Positions 11,123-23,799 of a stretch of DNA of 64,000 bases are shown piece after piece. The notes under the pieces were generated by a model. The model made no database searches. It was given only the letters and a program-made list of their open reading frames with translations, and had not been told where the DNA came from. The position numbers and the translations under genes were made by a program. Source of the stretch: Asterias amurensis (Eukaryota > Echinodermata > Asteroidea > Forcipulatida > Asteriidae). The number at the start of each line of letters is the position of its first letter. The first letter of the stretch is position 1. The DNA lies in NCBI RefSeq assembly GCF_032118995.1, contig NC_092661.1, positions 2,482,501 to 2,546,500 of the forward strand, read 5' to 3'.

Positions 11123-11350
11123 ATTGATTTGATGACCTTGGGGATGACATTCAGGCTATTCAACACTTTTTGGACAGAGTGCACCAGCTGAAGAAGAACT
11201 GTGCCAGTCTAGCGCGATGACTCTGCGCTACAAGTTCACTGAACCGTACAAGTGACGTAGGGGTGTTGTGGGGGATCTAACCACCACTTTTTGGACTGAA
11301 CAGCTGGAGATCTTCGTCATAGTTCAAATGACAAAGGGACAAGACATGAT
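11123..11350 (+). pseudogene. Tandem exon-like unit 4 (terminal), left arm
   Basis: It follows an accacag acceptor. It aligns with the right-arm terminal exon 26,618-26,820 and retains DRVHQLKKNC and LTTTFWTEQL, but a small deletion and in-frame stops break the frame between them. The left copy is therefore more decayed than the right one. Confidence 0.4.
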
Positions 11351-11610
11351 GGAACACTTCTCAGAGCAAACTGTCCTCTTAAAGGTGATTTTACACATGG
11401 TTGTACCATGGAACTTTACTCGTTGTAGTTACCTAATATTGTTCACACCATCAAAAGCTTCAATGCTTTTTTTTACTGTCGCTGACTTAAAAAGGACTGT
11501 CAATTTTAGCCAGATGATCACCCACGCTCAACTGAAACAAAATGGACCATGATGGCGCCCTCTACGATGATGCTTGAGGGGAGGACCACATACATGAAGA
11601 ACCATAGGAC

Positions 11611-11800
11611 CAGGGCCAATTTCATAGAGCTGCTTAACCAGAAAATATTGCTCAACAACTTTCTGCTAACAGAAATGAGCAGGATACCATTCACAAATTA
11701 TGACATGCTATTTTTTGGCTGGTACCCTTATTCTGTTTTGCAACATTTTATTGTGCTTAGCTACTTCTAGTGGTTAGCAGCTCTATGAAATTGGGCCCTG
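11611..11800. mobile_element. AGGGCCCAATTTCAT-family MITE
   Basis: It begins cagggccaatttcatagagc and ends with the inverted gctctatgaaattgggccct. The right-arm counterpart is the shorter 26,161-26,251. Other copies or fragments lie at 26,943, 27,499, 37,696-37,870, about 40,040-40,105, 50,935-50,975 and 53,373-53,578. Confidence 0.75.
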
Positions 11801-12734
11801 CTTAGGGTGTGTCTGAATGTGTGGTTGTGGCTATGGCTGCAGCTGTTGCTATGGGCATCGTATCATACTTTAAACATGTTCATGTGAGGATCAAGCCGTA
11901 TCCACAGCCACTATTTCAGACACAGTCTGCTCAGTATCGTTGTTTACTCAATAGGGTTTTCTTGGATTCATCAAAATCCCATACCAATATTGTACAAGTA
12001 GCTAACTTCTCACATCAGTTGATTTGATAAAATTGGCAGCCTGGCCTCTTGCCAAGCATGTTTGCCCATCATGAATAATCAAATTCATCAAAACCAAGTA
12101 CAATATGCTCTGGATTTTGATGGAGTCAATGTAGTTAGGAATGCAAGTCAAAATATGGTGCAGTTTTTTTTGTTAAATGAAACCATCAGTTCAGTAGCCA
12201 AACATTTCAGAATGCAAGCAACGCAGTCTTTGAACCTTGTGTTTGTACTTTTTGCCAAACACATGAACATTGTTGACTAAACAGGTGAAAATGCCAGAAA
12301 AAAATTAACAGTTGGTTGCAGGAAAATGTTTAACTTATATTTGACAGAACTTAGGTCACCAAAGTTCTTTAACATGTTAGACATCATGGCAACAAAGCCA
12401 CACTTGGATTTAGTTGTTTTATTTTGGTACACTGCTTTGTGAAAAACAAATTATGTGAGGGAAGGGCAGACACAACCTGCAGACAAAATTGCAATAAAGT
12501 TGTGTAAGAATATCTTAGTTTTTTGAGGTAATACAATGATTTTGTGGGATTAAATACGATCATTTGAATTCATGTATGTCCTTTTATTAAAACCATTTAA
12601 AGTATCATTCCTAAGACCACACCCTCTTCAGCACAAACCACTATTTTATCTGCGCATTCAGTAACAAAACAAATAGTGTTACTTATTTTTAAACATCCCT
12701 CTTGTCTACTAGCGCAAAAACAAACTGAAGTTAT

Positions 12735-13120
12735 ACTAGATCATTTAATAATAATCTATTTTATTGTAGTGTATATTAATTGTAGTTTATCTAAAGTAAT
12801 TGTTTATTTTATATTTAAATTTATATCCGTTTTTGATGTTAGTTTTTTTAAGTATTATTTGACTGTAATAAACATTCATATTTCTATGTGACAACTCCTT
12901 GCATTTATTGTTACACAAATATGTTGTTAAAGGGCTTGTTATGTTGTTAAAGTTTTACAAGATTATTTAATAATAATCAACTTTATTGTAGTGTATATTA
13001 GTTGTAGTTTATCTACAGTAATTGTTTTTTGTTATATTTAAATTTATATCTGGTTTTTGATGTTAGTTTTCTGAAGCATTATTTGACTGTAATAAACATT
13101 CATGTTTCTACATGACAACT
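12735..13120. repeat. Tandem duplication of about 215 bp in left arm
   Basis: Segment 12,740-12,895 is repeated at 12,955-13,115 (shared cattatttgactgtaataaac). The right arm has one copy near 25,105-25,260. A gtaataaac motif could be an old poly(A) signal for the exon-like blocks upstream, but that is a guess. Confidence 0.5.
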
Positions 13121-13810
13121 TGCATTTGTTTTTATACAATTTTTTTGTTAAGGGTCTGTATATGTTTGGCTGGTTATGGACAAAAAGGGTGTAACTTTTT
13201 GACCTCGAAACTTTGAATCATAAAAGCATTACAGCGGTAACACTTCTCAGATTTTGTTTTCCAAAGAATTTCAAAGTATTTTCTTTGTGTAGACATAACC
13301 GATCTCGAAGTACACTGGTTATGCAAAAGATATCACTTTCGACTGAACAAATAAAATGCGAATCTCAGAAGTGTTTCAGCGGTTACGCTTCTCAGGTTGT
13401 GTTTTCCAATTACAAATTATTTTTCCTGCGTTGAAAAAAATCCCTTCAGATTTTGTGCAATCTCAAAGTCCAGAGGTTATGAAAAAAGAAATAACTTGTA
13501 TCTCAGACAAATTGCAATCCAAGTATCTTTGACAAAAGATATCACTGAGAAGCATTATTAGTGCGTTTTAAATTTGAAAAAATGCACAAGGCTTTAGCCT
13601 CGTTCATTTGAGAGCAAACATAAACAAGGGTTTAGCTTTGTATATTTTAGAGCAACATTTCATAACACAAGGCCTATTGCATTTTAGAGCAACATTTGAA
13701 GTATTTGAAAGCAAAAATTAAAAATTACACGCATTTTACAGCAAAAAAAAAATACACCAAATTTAAGAGCAAAATTTGAAAAACAAACAAGACTTCTTCA
13801 TTTTATACAG

Positions 13811-14134
13811 CTTGATTCACTCATTGCGTCCAAGCAAAAATAAAAACACACACGGGAATTGAACCCGGGTCTCCTAGCTCCCAGTCGAATACATTCTTAG
13901 ACTAGCTGCGGCGCCAGTTAATAAGTTACCGAATAATAAATACCTAAAGAACAATATTCATTAATTACAGGAGGCTTTAGCCTTAAAGAATTGTTTAAAA
14001 TTTGAAAAGATCTACAATCATTAATCTTTAGGTATTTATTACGCGTATAACGTATTGGACTGGGAGATACGGGACCCGGGCTCAATTCCCGTTTGTATGT
14101 TTTTATTTTTTGCTTCGACGCAGTGAGTGAATTA
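13811..14134. repeat. Fold-back tRNA-like element at inner end of left arm
   Basis: Two inverted halves each carry a tRNA-like piece: gggaattgaacccggg on the left and cccgggctcaattcccg on the right. Outer ends are cactcattgcgtccaagc and gcttcgacgcagtgagtg. It has a counterpart at 23,800-24,127. Anticodon stems are not convincing, so this is tRNA-derived rather than a tRNA gene. Confidence 0.5.
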
Positions 14135-14159
14135 TTTAAGTGGTATAAAAATCATCTCC

Positions 14160-14265
14160 AAACACCAACGGGCACTGTGGTGACACGGTGCACTGGATAG
14201 TTCAATTGTGCGTGCAATCCAGAGTAGGGACACCGGTTCGAATCCTACCCGTACCAAAGGAAAAA
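14160..14265 (+). repeat. tRNA-derived SINE-like sequence, left edge of satellite
   Basis: It has the A box TAGTTCAATTG, the B box GGTTCGAATCC (exact match to consensus), and an ending cccgtacca. The mirrored copy is at 23,672-23,778 (-). The T-arm pairs poorly, so it is not called as a tRNA gene. Confidence 0.5.
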
Positions 14266-14876
14266 CAAAACAAATATATTATAACCAATTTGAGCCACAA
14301 ACTTAAAACAACATTTGCGTGAAAAAAAATCTATAAGGTTATACATAGCCCTATGAACTTGTCAAATTTTGCCTGAAAATTTTTGTGAAAAAAGTCTACA
14401 AGTGAACTTGTCAAATTTTGCTTGAAAAAATCTTTAAGGCTATAATCTTTGTGAACTTGTCATTTTTTGCTCGAAAAAAATTATATAGGCTATAGCCTTG
14501 TGAACTTTTCAAATTTTGCTTGAACAAAATCTAATTTTGTGAATTTGTCAAATGGGTTGTCTTAGGATTAGATAATTTTTCAAGCAAAATTGACAAGCTA
14601 ACAAAATTAGATTTGTTTTATGCAAAAAATGCAAGTTCACAAGGCTAACCCCAAGTTCACAAGAAGTATAGCATTAAAAAAAATCAAGGAAAAATTGGAC
14701 AAGTTCACAAAAAAAAAATTTTCATGCAAAATTTGTAATTTTTTAAGGCTTTATGCCTTGAAAAATTTCAAGCGAAATTTGACCAGTTTATATCATTAGA
14801 TAATTTTTCAAGCAAAATTTGACAAGCTCACAAGATAAGATTTTTTTTCATGCAAAAGTTGATAAGTTCACAAGGC

Positions 14877-14926
14877 TAACCCCAACCCTAACCCCAACCC
14901 TAACCCCAACCCTAACCTTAAACTTA
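14877..14926 (+). repeat. Degenerate telomere-type repeat cluster 1
   Basis: Alternating ccccaa and ccctaa hexamers, in the C-rich orientation on the + strand. Confidence 0.7.
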
Positions 14927-15689
14927 ACAAGATTTTCTTTCAAGCAAAATTTTATTTTATTTCAAGTTCACAAGATTCGATTTTTTCAAGCAATATTTGA
15001 CAAGTTCACAAGGCTATAGCCCTATATCATTTTTTCCAGGAAAATTTGACAAGTTCACAATGATTATAGCCTTCAAGATTTTTTAAAGCGAAATTTGACA
15101 AGTTCACAAAATAAGATTTTTTACATGCAAAATTTGAAAAATTTACAAGGCTGTACCTTTTTCAAGCAAAATTTGACAAGTTTACGAAATTACATTTTTT
15201 CAAGCAAAATTTGACAAGTTCACTTGTTGACTTTTTGATGCAAATTTTCAAGCAAAATTTGACAAGTTCATTAGGATTATAGCCTTAAATAAATTCCAGG
15301 CAAAATTTGACAAGTTCCCAAAATTAGATTTGTTTCATGCAAAAAATGCAAGTTCACAAGGATTATAGCCTTAAAAAAAATTCAAGCAAAATTTGAATGA
15401 GATTTTTTTTCATGCAAAATTTGTAAATTTTACAAGGCTAAATGCCTTGAAAAGATTTCGAACAAAATTTGACAAGTTCACATGATTAGATAAATTTTCA
15501 AGCAAAATTTGACAAGTTCACATGATTAGATAATTTTTCAAGCAAAATTGACAAGCTCCCAAAATTAGATTTTGTTTCAAGCAAAAATGCAAGCTCACAA
15601 GGATTATAACCTAAAAGACTTTTCAAGCAAAATTTGACAAGTTCACAAGATTATCATTTTTTCATGCATATTAATTTGAAAAGTTCACA

Positions 15690-15742
15690 AGGCTTACCCT
15701 AACCCTTACCCTAACCCTAACACTAACCCTAAGCCTTAAAGA
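15690..15742 (+). repeat. Degenerate telomere-type repeat cluster 2
   Basis: A run of ccctaa with cccttac and cactaa variants. Confidence 0.7.
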
Positions 15743-15964
15743 TTTTTTAAGAATTATAGCATGAAAAAAAAAATCAAGGAAAATTGGACAAGTTCACAAA
15801 ATAAAAATTTTTCATGTAAAATTTGTAATTTTTTAAGGCTATATGCCTTGAAAAAATTTCAAGCAAAATTTGACAAGTTCACATGATTAGATAATTTTTC
15901 AAGCAACATTTGACAAGCTCACAAGATCAGATTTTTTTTCATGCAAAATTTGATAAGTTCACAA

Positions 15965-16032
15965 GGCTAACCCCAACCCTAACCCTAACCCTTACCCTAA
16001 CCTTAAGCTTAACACTTACCCTAAGCCTTATA
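15965..16032 (+). repeat. Degenerate telomere-type repeat cluster 3
   Basis: ccccaa/ccctaa hexamers grading into ccttaa and ccctaagcc. Confidence 0.7.
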
Positions 16033-16348
16033 GGTTTTTTCAAGCAAAATATGTTTTTTTTTCAAGTTCACAAAATTCGATTACAGCCTTCCAGATTTTT
16101 TAAAGCAAAATTTGACAAGTTCACAAAAGAAGATTTTTTACATGCAAAATTAGAAAAAAATTTCAAGCAGAATTTGACAAGTTTACAAAATTACATTTTT
16201 TCAAGCAAAATTTGACAAGTTCACTTGTTGACTTTTTGATGCAAAATTTGCGAGTTCATAAGGATTATATCCTTAAATAAATTCCAAGGAAAAATTGACA
16301 AGTTCACAAAATTAGATTTTTTTTCATGCAAAACTCGTAAAGTTTACA

Positions 16349-16395
16349 AGGCTAACCCTAACCCTAACCCTAACCCTAACACTAACCCAAAGCCT
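16349..16395 (+). repeat. Telomere-type repeat cluster 4, the most regular
   Basis: At least four consecutive perfect ccctaa hexamers followed by a cactaa variant. Confidence 0.75.
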
Positions 16396-17330
16396 TAGAG
16401 ATTTTTCAAGCAAAATTTGACCAGTTCACAAGATTAGATTTTGTGTCAAGAAAATTTTGACAAGTTCACAAGGCTATAACCCCATTTAATTTTTTCAAGC
16501 AACATTTGACAAATTCACTTGTAGACTTTTTTATGCAAATTTCAAGCAAAATTTGACAAGTTCACAAAATTAGATTTTGTTCATGCAAAATTTGTAAATT
16601 TTACAAGGCTATTTGCCTTGAAAAGAATTACAAGCAAAATTTGACAAGTTCACGAGATTAGATTTTTCTTCAAGCAAACTTTGAAAAGTTCACAAGGATA
16701 TAGCCAAATATAATTTTTTCAAGCAAAATTTGACAAATTCGCTTGTAAATAATATTTATTTTTATGCAAAATTTGAAAACTTCACGAGGCTATAGCCCTA
16801 TATAATTTTTTCAAGCAAAATTTGATAAATTCACTTGTAGACTTTTTTATGCAAATTTCGAGCAAAATTTGACAAGTTCACAAAATAATATTTTTTTTTA
16901 TGCAAAATTTGAAAACTTCACGAGGCTATTGCCCTATATAATTTTTTCAAGCAAAATTTGATAAATTCACTTGTAAACTTTTTTATGCAAATTTCAAGCA
17001 AAATTTGACAAGTTCACAAAATAATATTTTTTATGCAAAATTTGAAAACTTCACGAGGCTATAGCCCTATATAATTTTTTCAAGCAAAATTTGAAAAATT
17101 CACTTGTAGACTTTTTTATGCAAATTTCAAGCAAAATTTGACAAGTTCATAAGGATTATAGCCTTATATAAAATCAAAGCAAAATTTGACAAGTTAACAA
17201 AATTTGATTTTTTTTCATGCAAAATTTATAAATTTTACAAGGCTATATTGCCTTGAAATAAAAATCAAGCAAAATTTGACAAGTTCACGAGATTACATTT
17301 TTTTCATGCAAAATTTGAAAAATTCAAACA

Positions 17331-20300
17331 GCTTACCCTAAACCTAACCATAACCCTAACCCTCAGCCTAAGCCTTAAAGATTTATTCAAGCAAAATTTG
17401 ACAAGTTCACAAAAGAAGATTTTGTTTCAAGCAAAATTTGAAAAGTTCCCAAGAATTATAGACTTACAAAAAATTCAAGCAAAATTTGACAAGTTCACAA
17501 AATAAGATTTTATTCTTGCAAAACTTGTAAAGTTCACAAGGCTGTAGCCCTATATAATTTTGTCAAGCAAAATTTGACAAGTTCACAAAATTATATTTTT
17601 TTCAGGCAAAATTTGTAAATTTTTCAAGGCTATTTGCCTTGAAAAGAATTACAAGCAAAATTTGACAAGTTCACGAGATTAGATTTTTCTTCAAGCAAAC
17701 TTTGAAAAGTTCACAAGGATATAGCCAAATATAATTTTTTTCAAGCAAAATTTGACAAATTCGCTTGTAGACTTTTTTATGCAAATTTCAAGCAAAATTT
17801 GACAAGTTCACAAAATAATATTTATTTTTATGCAAAATTTGAAAACTTCACGAGGCTATAGCCCTATATAATTTTTTCAAGCAAAATTTGATAAATTCAC
17901 TTGTAGACTTTTTTATGCAAATTTCGAGCAAAATTTGACAAGTTCACAAAATAATATTTTTTTTATGCAAAATATGAAAACTTCACGAGGCTATAGCCCT
18001 ATATAATTTTTTCAAGCAAAATTTGATAAATTCACTTGTAGACTTTTTTATGCAAATTTCGAGCAAAATTTGACAAGTTCACAAAATAATATTTTTTTTT
18101 ATGCAAAATTTGAAAACTTCACGAGGCTATAGCCCTATATAATTTTTTCAAGCAAAATTTGATAAATTCAATTGTAGACTTTTTATGCAAATTTCAAGCA
18201 AAATTTGACAAGTTCACAAAATAATATTTTTTTTATACAAAATTTGAAAACTTCACAAGGCTATAGCCCTATACATAATTTTTTCAAGCAAAATTTGAAA
18301 AATTCACTTGTAGACTTTTTTATGCAAATTTCAAGCAAAATTTGACAAGTTCATAAGGATTATAGCCTTAAATAAATTCCAAGCAAAATTTGACAAGTTC
18401 ACAAAATTTGATTTTTTTTCATGCAAAATTTATAAATTTTACAAGGCTATATTGCCTTGAAATAAAAATCAAGCAAAATTTGACAAGTTCACGAGATTAC
18501 ATTTTTTTTCATGCAAAATTTGAAAAATTCACACAGCTTACCCTAACCCTAACCATAACCCTAACCCTCAGCCTAAGCCTTAAAGATTTATTCAAGCAAA
18601 ATTTGACAAGTTCACAAAATAAGATTTTGTTTCAAGCAAAATTTGAAAAGTTCACAAGAATTATAGCCTTACAAAAAATTCAAGCAAAATTTGACAAGTT
18701 CACAAAATTAGATTTTATTCTTGCAAAACTTGTAAAGTTCACAAGGCTGTAGCCCTATATAATTTTTTCAAGCAAAATTTGACAAGTTCACAAAATTAGA
18801 TTTTTTTTTCAGGCAAAATTTGTAAATTTTACAAGGCTATATGCCTTGAAAAGAAATACAAGCAAAATTTGACAAGTTCACGAGATTAGATTTTTCTTCA
18901 AGCAAAATTGGAAAAGTTCACAAGGCTATAGCCCAATATCATTTTTTCAAGCAAAATTTGACAAATTCACTTGTAGACTTTTTTATGCAAATTTCAAGCA
19001 AAATTTGACAAGTTCATAAGGATTATAGCCTTAAAAAAATTCCAAGCAAAATTTGACAAGTTCACGAGATTAGATTTTGTTTCAAGCAAAATTTGAAAAG
19101 TTCGCAAGGCTATAGCCCAATATCATTTTTTCAAGCAAAATTTGACAAATTCACTTGTAGACTTTTTTATGCAAATTTCAAGCAAAATTCGTCAAGTTCA
19201 CAAAATAATATTTTTTTTATGCAAAATTTGAAAACTTCACGAGGCTAAAGCCCTATATAATTTTTTCAAGCTAAATTTGATAAATTCACTTGTAGACTTT
19301 TTTTATGCAAATTTCAAGCAAAATTCGTCAAGTTCACAAAATAATATTTTTTTTATGCAAAATTTGAAAACTTCACGAGGCTAAAGCCCTACATAACTTT
19401 TTCAAGCAAAATTTAATAAATTCACTGTAGACTTTTTTATGCAAATTTCAAGCAAAATTTGACAAGTTCATGAGGATTATAGCCTTAATTAAATTCCAAG
19501 CAAAATTTGACAAGTTCACAAAATTTGATTTTTTTTCATGCAAAATTTGAAAAATTCACACAGCCTACCCTAACCCTAACCATAACCCTAACCCTCAGCC
19601 TAAGCCTTAAAGATGTTTTCAAGTAAAATTTGACAAGCTCACAAAATAAGATTTATTTTCAAGCAAAATTTGAAACGTTTACAAGAATTATAGCCTAACA
19701 AAAAATTCAAGCAAAATTTGACAAGTTCACGAGATTAGATTTTGTTTCAAGCAAAATTTGAAAAGTTCGCAAGGCTATAGCCCAATATCATTTTTTCAAG
19801 CAAAATTTGACAAATTCACTTGTAGACTTTTTTATGCAAATTTCAAGCAAAATTTGACAAGTTCACAAAATAAGATTTTGTTTCAAGCAATGAAAAGTTC
19901 ACAACAATTATAGCCTTACAAAAAATTCAAGCAAAATTTGACAAGTTCACAAAATAAGATTTTATTCTTGCAAAACTTGTAAAGTTCACAAGGCTGTAGC
20001 CCTATATAATTTTTTCAAGCAAAATTTGACAAGTTCACAAAATTAGATTTTTTTCAGGCAAAATTTGTAAATTTTTCAAGGCTATTTGCCTTGAAAAGAA
20101 TTACAAGCAAAATTTGACAAGTTCACGAGATTAGATTTTTCTTCAAGCAAACTTTGAAAAGTTCACAAGGATATAGCCCAATATAATTTTTTTCAAGCAA
20201 AATTTGACAAATTCGCTTGTAGACTTTTTTATGCAAATTTCAAGCAAAATTTGACAAGTTCACAAAATAATATTTATTTTTATGCAAAATTTGCAAACTT

Positions 20301-22330
20301 CACGAGGCTTTAGCCCTATATAATTTTTTCAAGCAAAATTTGATAAATTCACTTGTAAACTTTTTTATGCAAATTTCAAGCAAAATTTGACAAGTTCACA
20401 AAATAATATTTTTTTTATGCAAAATTTGAAAACTTCACGAGGCTATAGCCCTATATAATTTTTTCAAGCAAAATTTGAAAAATTCACTTGTAGACTTTTT
20501 TATGCAAATTTCGAGCAAAATTTGACAAGTTCACAAAATAATATTTTTTTTTATGCAAAATTTGAAAACTTCACGAGGCTATAGCCCTATATAATTTTTT
20601 CAAGCAAAATTTGATAAATTCAATTGTAGACTTTTTATGCAAATTTCAAGCAAAATTTGACAAGTTCACAAAATAATATTTTTTTTATACAAAATTTGAA
20701 AACTTCACAAGGCTATAGCCCTATACATAATTTTTTCAAGCAAAATTTGAAAAATTCACTTGTAGACTTTTTTATGCAAGTTTCAAGCAAAATTTGACAA
20801 GTTCATAAGGATTATAGCCTTAAATAAATTCCAAGCAAAATTTGACAAGTTCACAAAATTTGATTTTTTTTCATGCAAAATTTATAAATTTTACAAGGCT
20901 ATATTGCCTTGAAATAAAAATCAAGCAAAATTTGACAAGTTCACGAGATTACATTTTTTTTCATGCAAAATTTGAAAAATTCACACAGCTTACCCTAACC
21001 CTAACCATAACCCTAACCCTCAGCCTAAGCCTTAAAGATTTATTCAAGCAAAATTTGACAAGTTCACAAAAGAAGATTTTGTTTCAAGCAAAATTTGAAA
21101 AGTTCACAAGAATTATAGCCTTACAAAAAATTCAAGCAAAATTTGACAAGTTCACAAAATTAGATTTTATTCTTGCAAAACTTGTAAAGTTCACAAGGCT
21201 GTAGCCCTATATAATTTTTTCAAGCAAAATTTGACAAGTTCACAAAATTAGATTTTATTCTTGCAAAACTTGTAAAGTTCACAAGGCTGTAGCCCTATAT
21301 AATTTTTTCAAGCAAAATTTGACAAGTTCACAAAATTAGATTTTTTTTCAGGCAAAATTTGTAAATTTTACAAGGCTATTTGCCTTGAAAAGAAATACAA
21401 GCAAAATTTGACAAGTTCACGAGATTAGATTTTTCTTCAAGCAAAATTGGAAAAGTTCACAAGGCTATAGCCCAATATCATTTTTTCAAGCAAAATTTGA
21501 CAAATTCACTTGTAGACTTTTTTATGCAAATTTCAAGCAAAATTTGACAAGTTCATAAGGATTATAGCCTTAAATAAATTCCAAGCAAAATTTGACAAGT
21601 TCACGAGATTAGATTTTGTTTCAAGCAAAATTTGAAAAGTTCACGAGGCTGTAGCCCAATATAATTTTTTTCAAGCAAAATTTGACAAATTCACTTGTAG
21701 ACTTTTTTATGCAAATTTCAAGCAAAATTTGACAAGTTCATAAGGATTATAGCCTTAAATAAATTCCAAGCAAAATTTGACAAGTTCACGAGATTAGATT
21801 TTGTTTCAAGCAAAATTTGAAAAGTTCGCAAGGCTATAGCCCAATATCATTTTTTCAAGCAAAATTTGACAAATTCACTTGTAGACTTTTTTATGCAAAT
21901 TTCAAGCAAAATTCGTCAAGTTCACAAAATAATATTTTTTTTATGCAAAATTTGAAAACTTCACGAGGCTAAAGCCCTATATAATTTTTTCAAGCTAAAT
22001 TTGATAAATTCACTTGTAGACTTTTTTATGCAAATTTCAAGCAAAATTCGTCAAGTTCACAAAATAATATTTTTTTTATGCAAAATTTGAAAACTTCACG
22101 AGGCTAAAGCCCTACATAACTTTTTCAAGCAAAATTTAATAAATTCACTTGTAGACTTTTTTATGCAAATTTCAAGCAAAATTTGACAAGTTCATAAGGA
22201 TTATAGCCTTAAATAAATTCCAAGCAAAATTTGACAAGTTCACAAAATTTGATTTTTTTTTCATGCAAAATTTGAAAAATTCACACAGCCTACCCTAACC
22301 CTAACCATAACCCTAACCCTCAGCCTAAGC
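17331..22330 (+). repeat. Telomere-type clusters 5-9 within the satellite
   Basis: Clusters lie near 17,331-17,375, 18,538-18,583, 19,564-19,608, 20,990-21,035 and 22,286-22,330. All share the variant order ccctaa, ccataa, ccctaa, ccctcagcc. They are therefore copies of one cluster spread by higher-order duplication, not independent insertions. Confidence 0.7.
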
Positions 22331-23064
22331 CTTAAAGATGTTTTCAAGCAAAATTTGACAAGCTCACAAAATAAGATTTATTTTCAAGCAAAATTTGAAA
22401 CGTTCACAAGAATTATAGCCTAACAAAAAATTCAAGCAAAATTTGACAAGTTCACAAAAATTAGATTTGTTTCATGCAAAATTTGTAAATTTTACAAGGC
22501 TATATGCCTTGAAAAAAATTTCAAGCAATATTTGACAAGTTCACGAGATTAGATTTTGTTTCAAGCAAAATTTTTTTATGCAAATTCAAGCAAAATTTGA
22601 CAAGTTCTTAAGGATTATAGCCTTAAATAAATTCCAAGCAAAATTTGACAAGTTCACAAAATTTGATTTTTTATGCAAAATTTGTAAATTTTACAAGGCT
22701 ATATGCCTACAAAAAAATTTCAAGCAAAATTTGAAAAGTTCACAAGGCTATAGCCAAATATTAGTTTTTCAAGCAAAATTGGAAAAGTTCACAAAATTAG
22801 ATTTTTTTATGCAAAATTTGACAAGTTCACCAGATTAGATTTTGTTTCAAGCAAAATTTGAAAAGTTCACAAGGCTATAGCCCTGTATAATTTTTTCAAG
22901 CAAAATTTGACAAATTCACTTGTAGACTTTTTTATGCAAATTCAAGCAAAATTTGACAAGTTCTTAAGGATTATAGCTTGAAATAAATTCCGAGCAAAAT
23001 TTGACAAGTTTACAAAATTTGATTTTTTTATGCAAAATTTGTAAATTTTACAAGGCTACATGCC

Positions 23065-23118
23065 AATTTTGCGTGAAGTTTTGCTTCAAAAATTTGAAGC
23101 AAAACTTCACGCAAAATT
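23065..23118. repeat. 54-bp perfect palindrome in satellite
   Basis: Two 26-bp arms, starting aattttgcgtgaag, are separated by 2 bp. The arms use satellite-like sequence but face each other, unlike the rest of the array. Confidence 0.85.
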
Positions 23119-23671
23119 TGACAAGTTCACTTGTAGACTTTTTTATTCAAATTTCAAGCAAATTTGACAAGTTCACAAAATTAGATTTTTTTTCATGCAA
23201 AATTTGAAAAATTCACATAGCTATACAAGCAAAATTTGACAAGTTCACAAGTAACATTTTTTCAGGCAAAATTTGACAAGTTCACTTGTAGATTTTTTTC
23301 ATGCAAATTTTCAAGCAAAAAATGACAAGTTCAAAAGAATTGTAGCCTTAAAAAAAAAATAAACAAAATTTGACAAGTTCACAAGATTCGATTTTTCCAA
23401 GCAAAAGTTTACAAGTTCACAAGTTTTATAGCCTTAAAGGTTTTTCAAGCAAAATTTGACAAGTTCACAAGATTAGATTTTGTTCGTGCAAAATTTGAAA
23501 AGTTCACATATCTATAGCCTTATAGATTTTTTTAAGCAAAATTTTGTTTTTTTTCAAGCAAAGTTCACCAGGCTATATATCTATATAACCTTTAAGGTTT
23601 TGTTCTAAGAAAACAATTGTTTTAAGTTTGTGGCTCAAATTGGTTATAATATTTTAGTATTTTTTCCCCTC

Positions 23672-23778
23672 TTTGTACGGGTAGTATTCGAACCGGTGTC
23701 CCAACTCTGGATTGCACGCACAATTGAACTATCCAATGTACCGTGTCGCCACAGTGCCCGTTGGCGTTTGGAGATGTT
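23672..23778 (-). repeat. tRNA-derived SINE-like sequence, right edge of satellite
   Basis: Mirror of 14,160-14,265. The A box is intact and the B box is altered by one base (ggttcgaatac). Both copies point into the satellite. Confidence 0.5.
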
Positions 23779-23799
23779 TTTTATACTACTTAAATATAC

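Larger units (their letters stand above)
250..14315 (+). repeat. Left arm of giant inverted repeat
   Basis: The arm matches the reverse complement of about 23,615-34,978, collinearly and over its whole length. Anchors, left then right: 300-390 with 34,860-34,970; 2,225-2,420 with 33,280-33,445; minisatellite 3,514-3,760 with 32,296-32,478; 5,320-5,439 with 30,485-30,604; MITE 6,904-7,055 with 28,760-28,912; 7,628-7,761 with 28,000-28,140; and 14,140-14,300 with 23,620-23,790. Best-conserved blocks differ at only a few positions (about 4 of 120 in the exon-like block). The left arm is longer because of extra tandem exon-like units at 8.9-11.3 kb and arm-specific insertions. Confidence 0.9.
14316..23614 (+). 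repeat. AT-rich satellite forming the spacer between the arms
   Basis: Tandem variants centre on caagcaaaatttgacaagtt followed by cac and an A/T-rich linker, all in one strand orientation. Subtypes include a cacttgtagacttttttatg form and an aggctatagccctatata form. Higher-order structure is clear: 18,390-18,752 recurs almost unchanged at 20,842-21,204 (2,452 bp apart), and 19,020-19,560 resembles 21,740-22,290. Open frames here are periodic artefacts. CCCTAA-type clusters are listed separately. Confidence 0.9.

Noticed and set aside
14160-14265. Functional tRNA gene
   Set aside because: A and B boxes match, but the acceptor and T stems pair poorly and mirrored relatives exist in the other arm; SINE-type origin fits better.
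14877-16395. True chromosome end
   Set aside because: CCCTAA runs are short, degenerate and surrounded by satellite and arm sequence on both sides.
18390-21204. Pair of 120-residue frames in the satellite
   Set aside because: Identical copies arise from the 2.45-kb higher-order repeat, and their content is translated satellite units.
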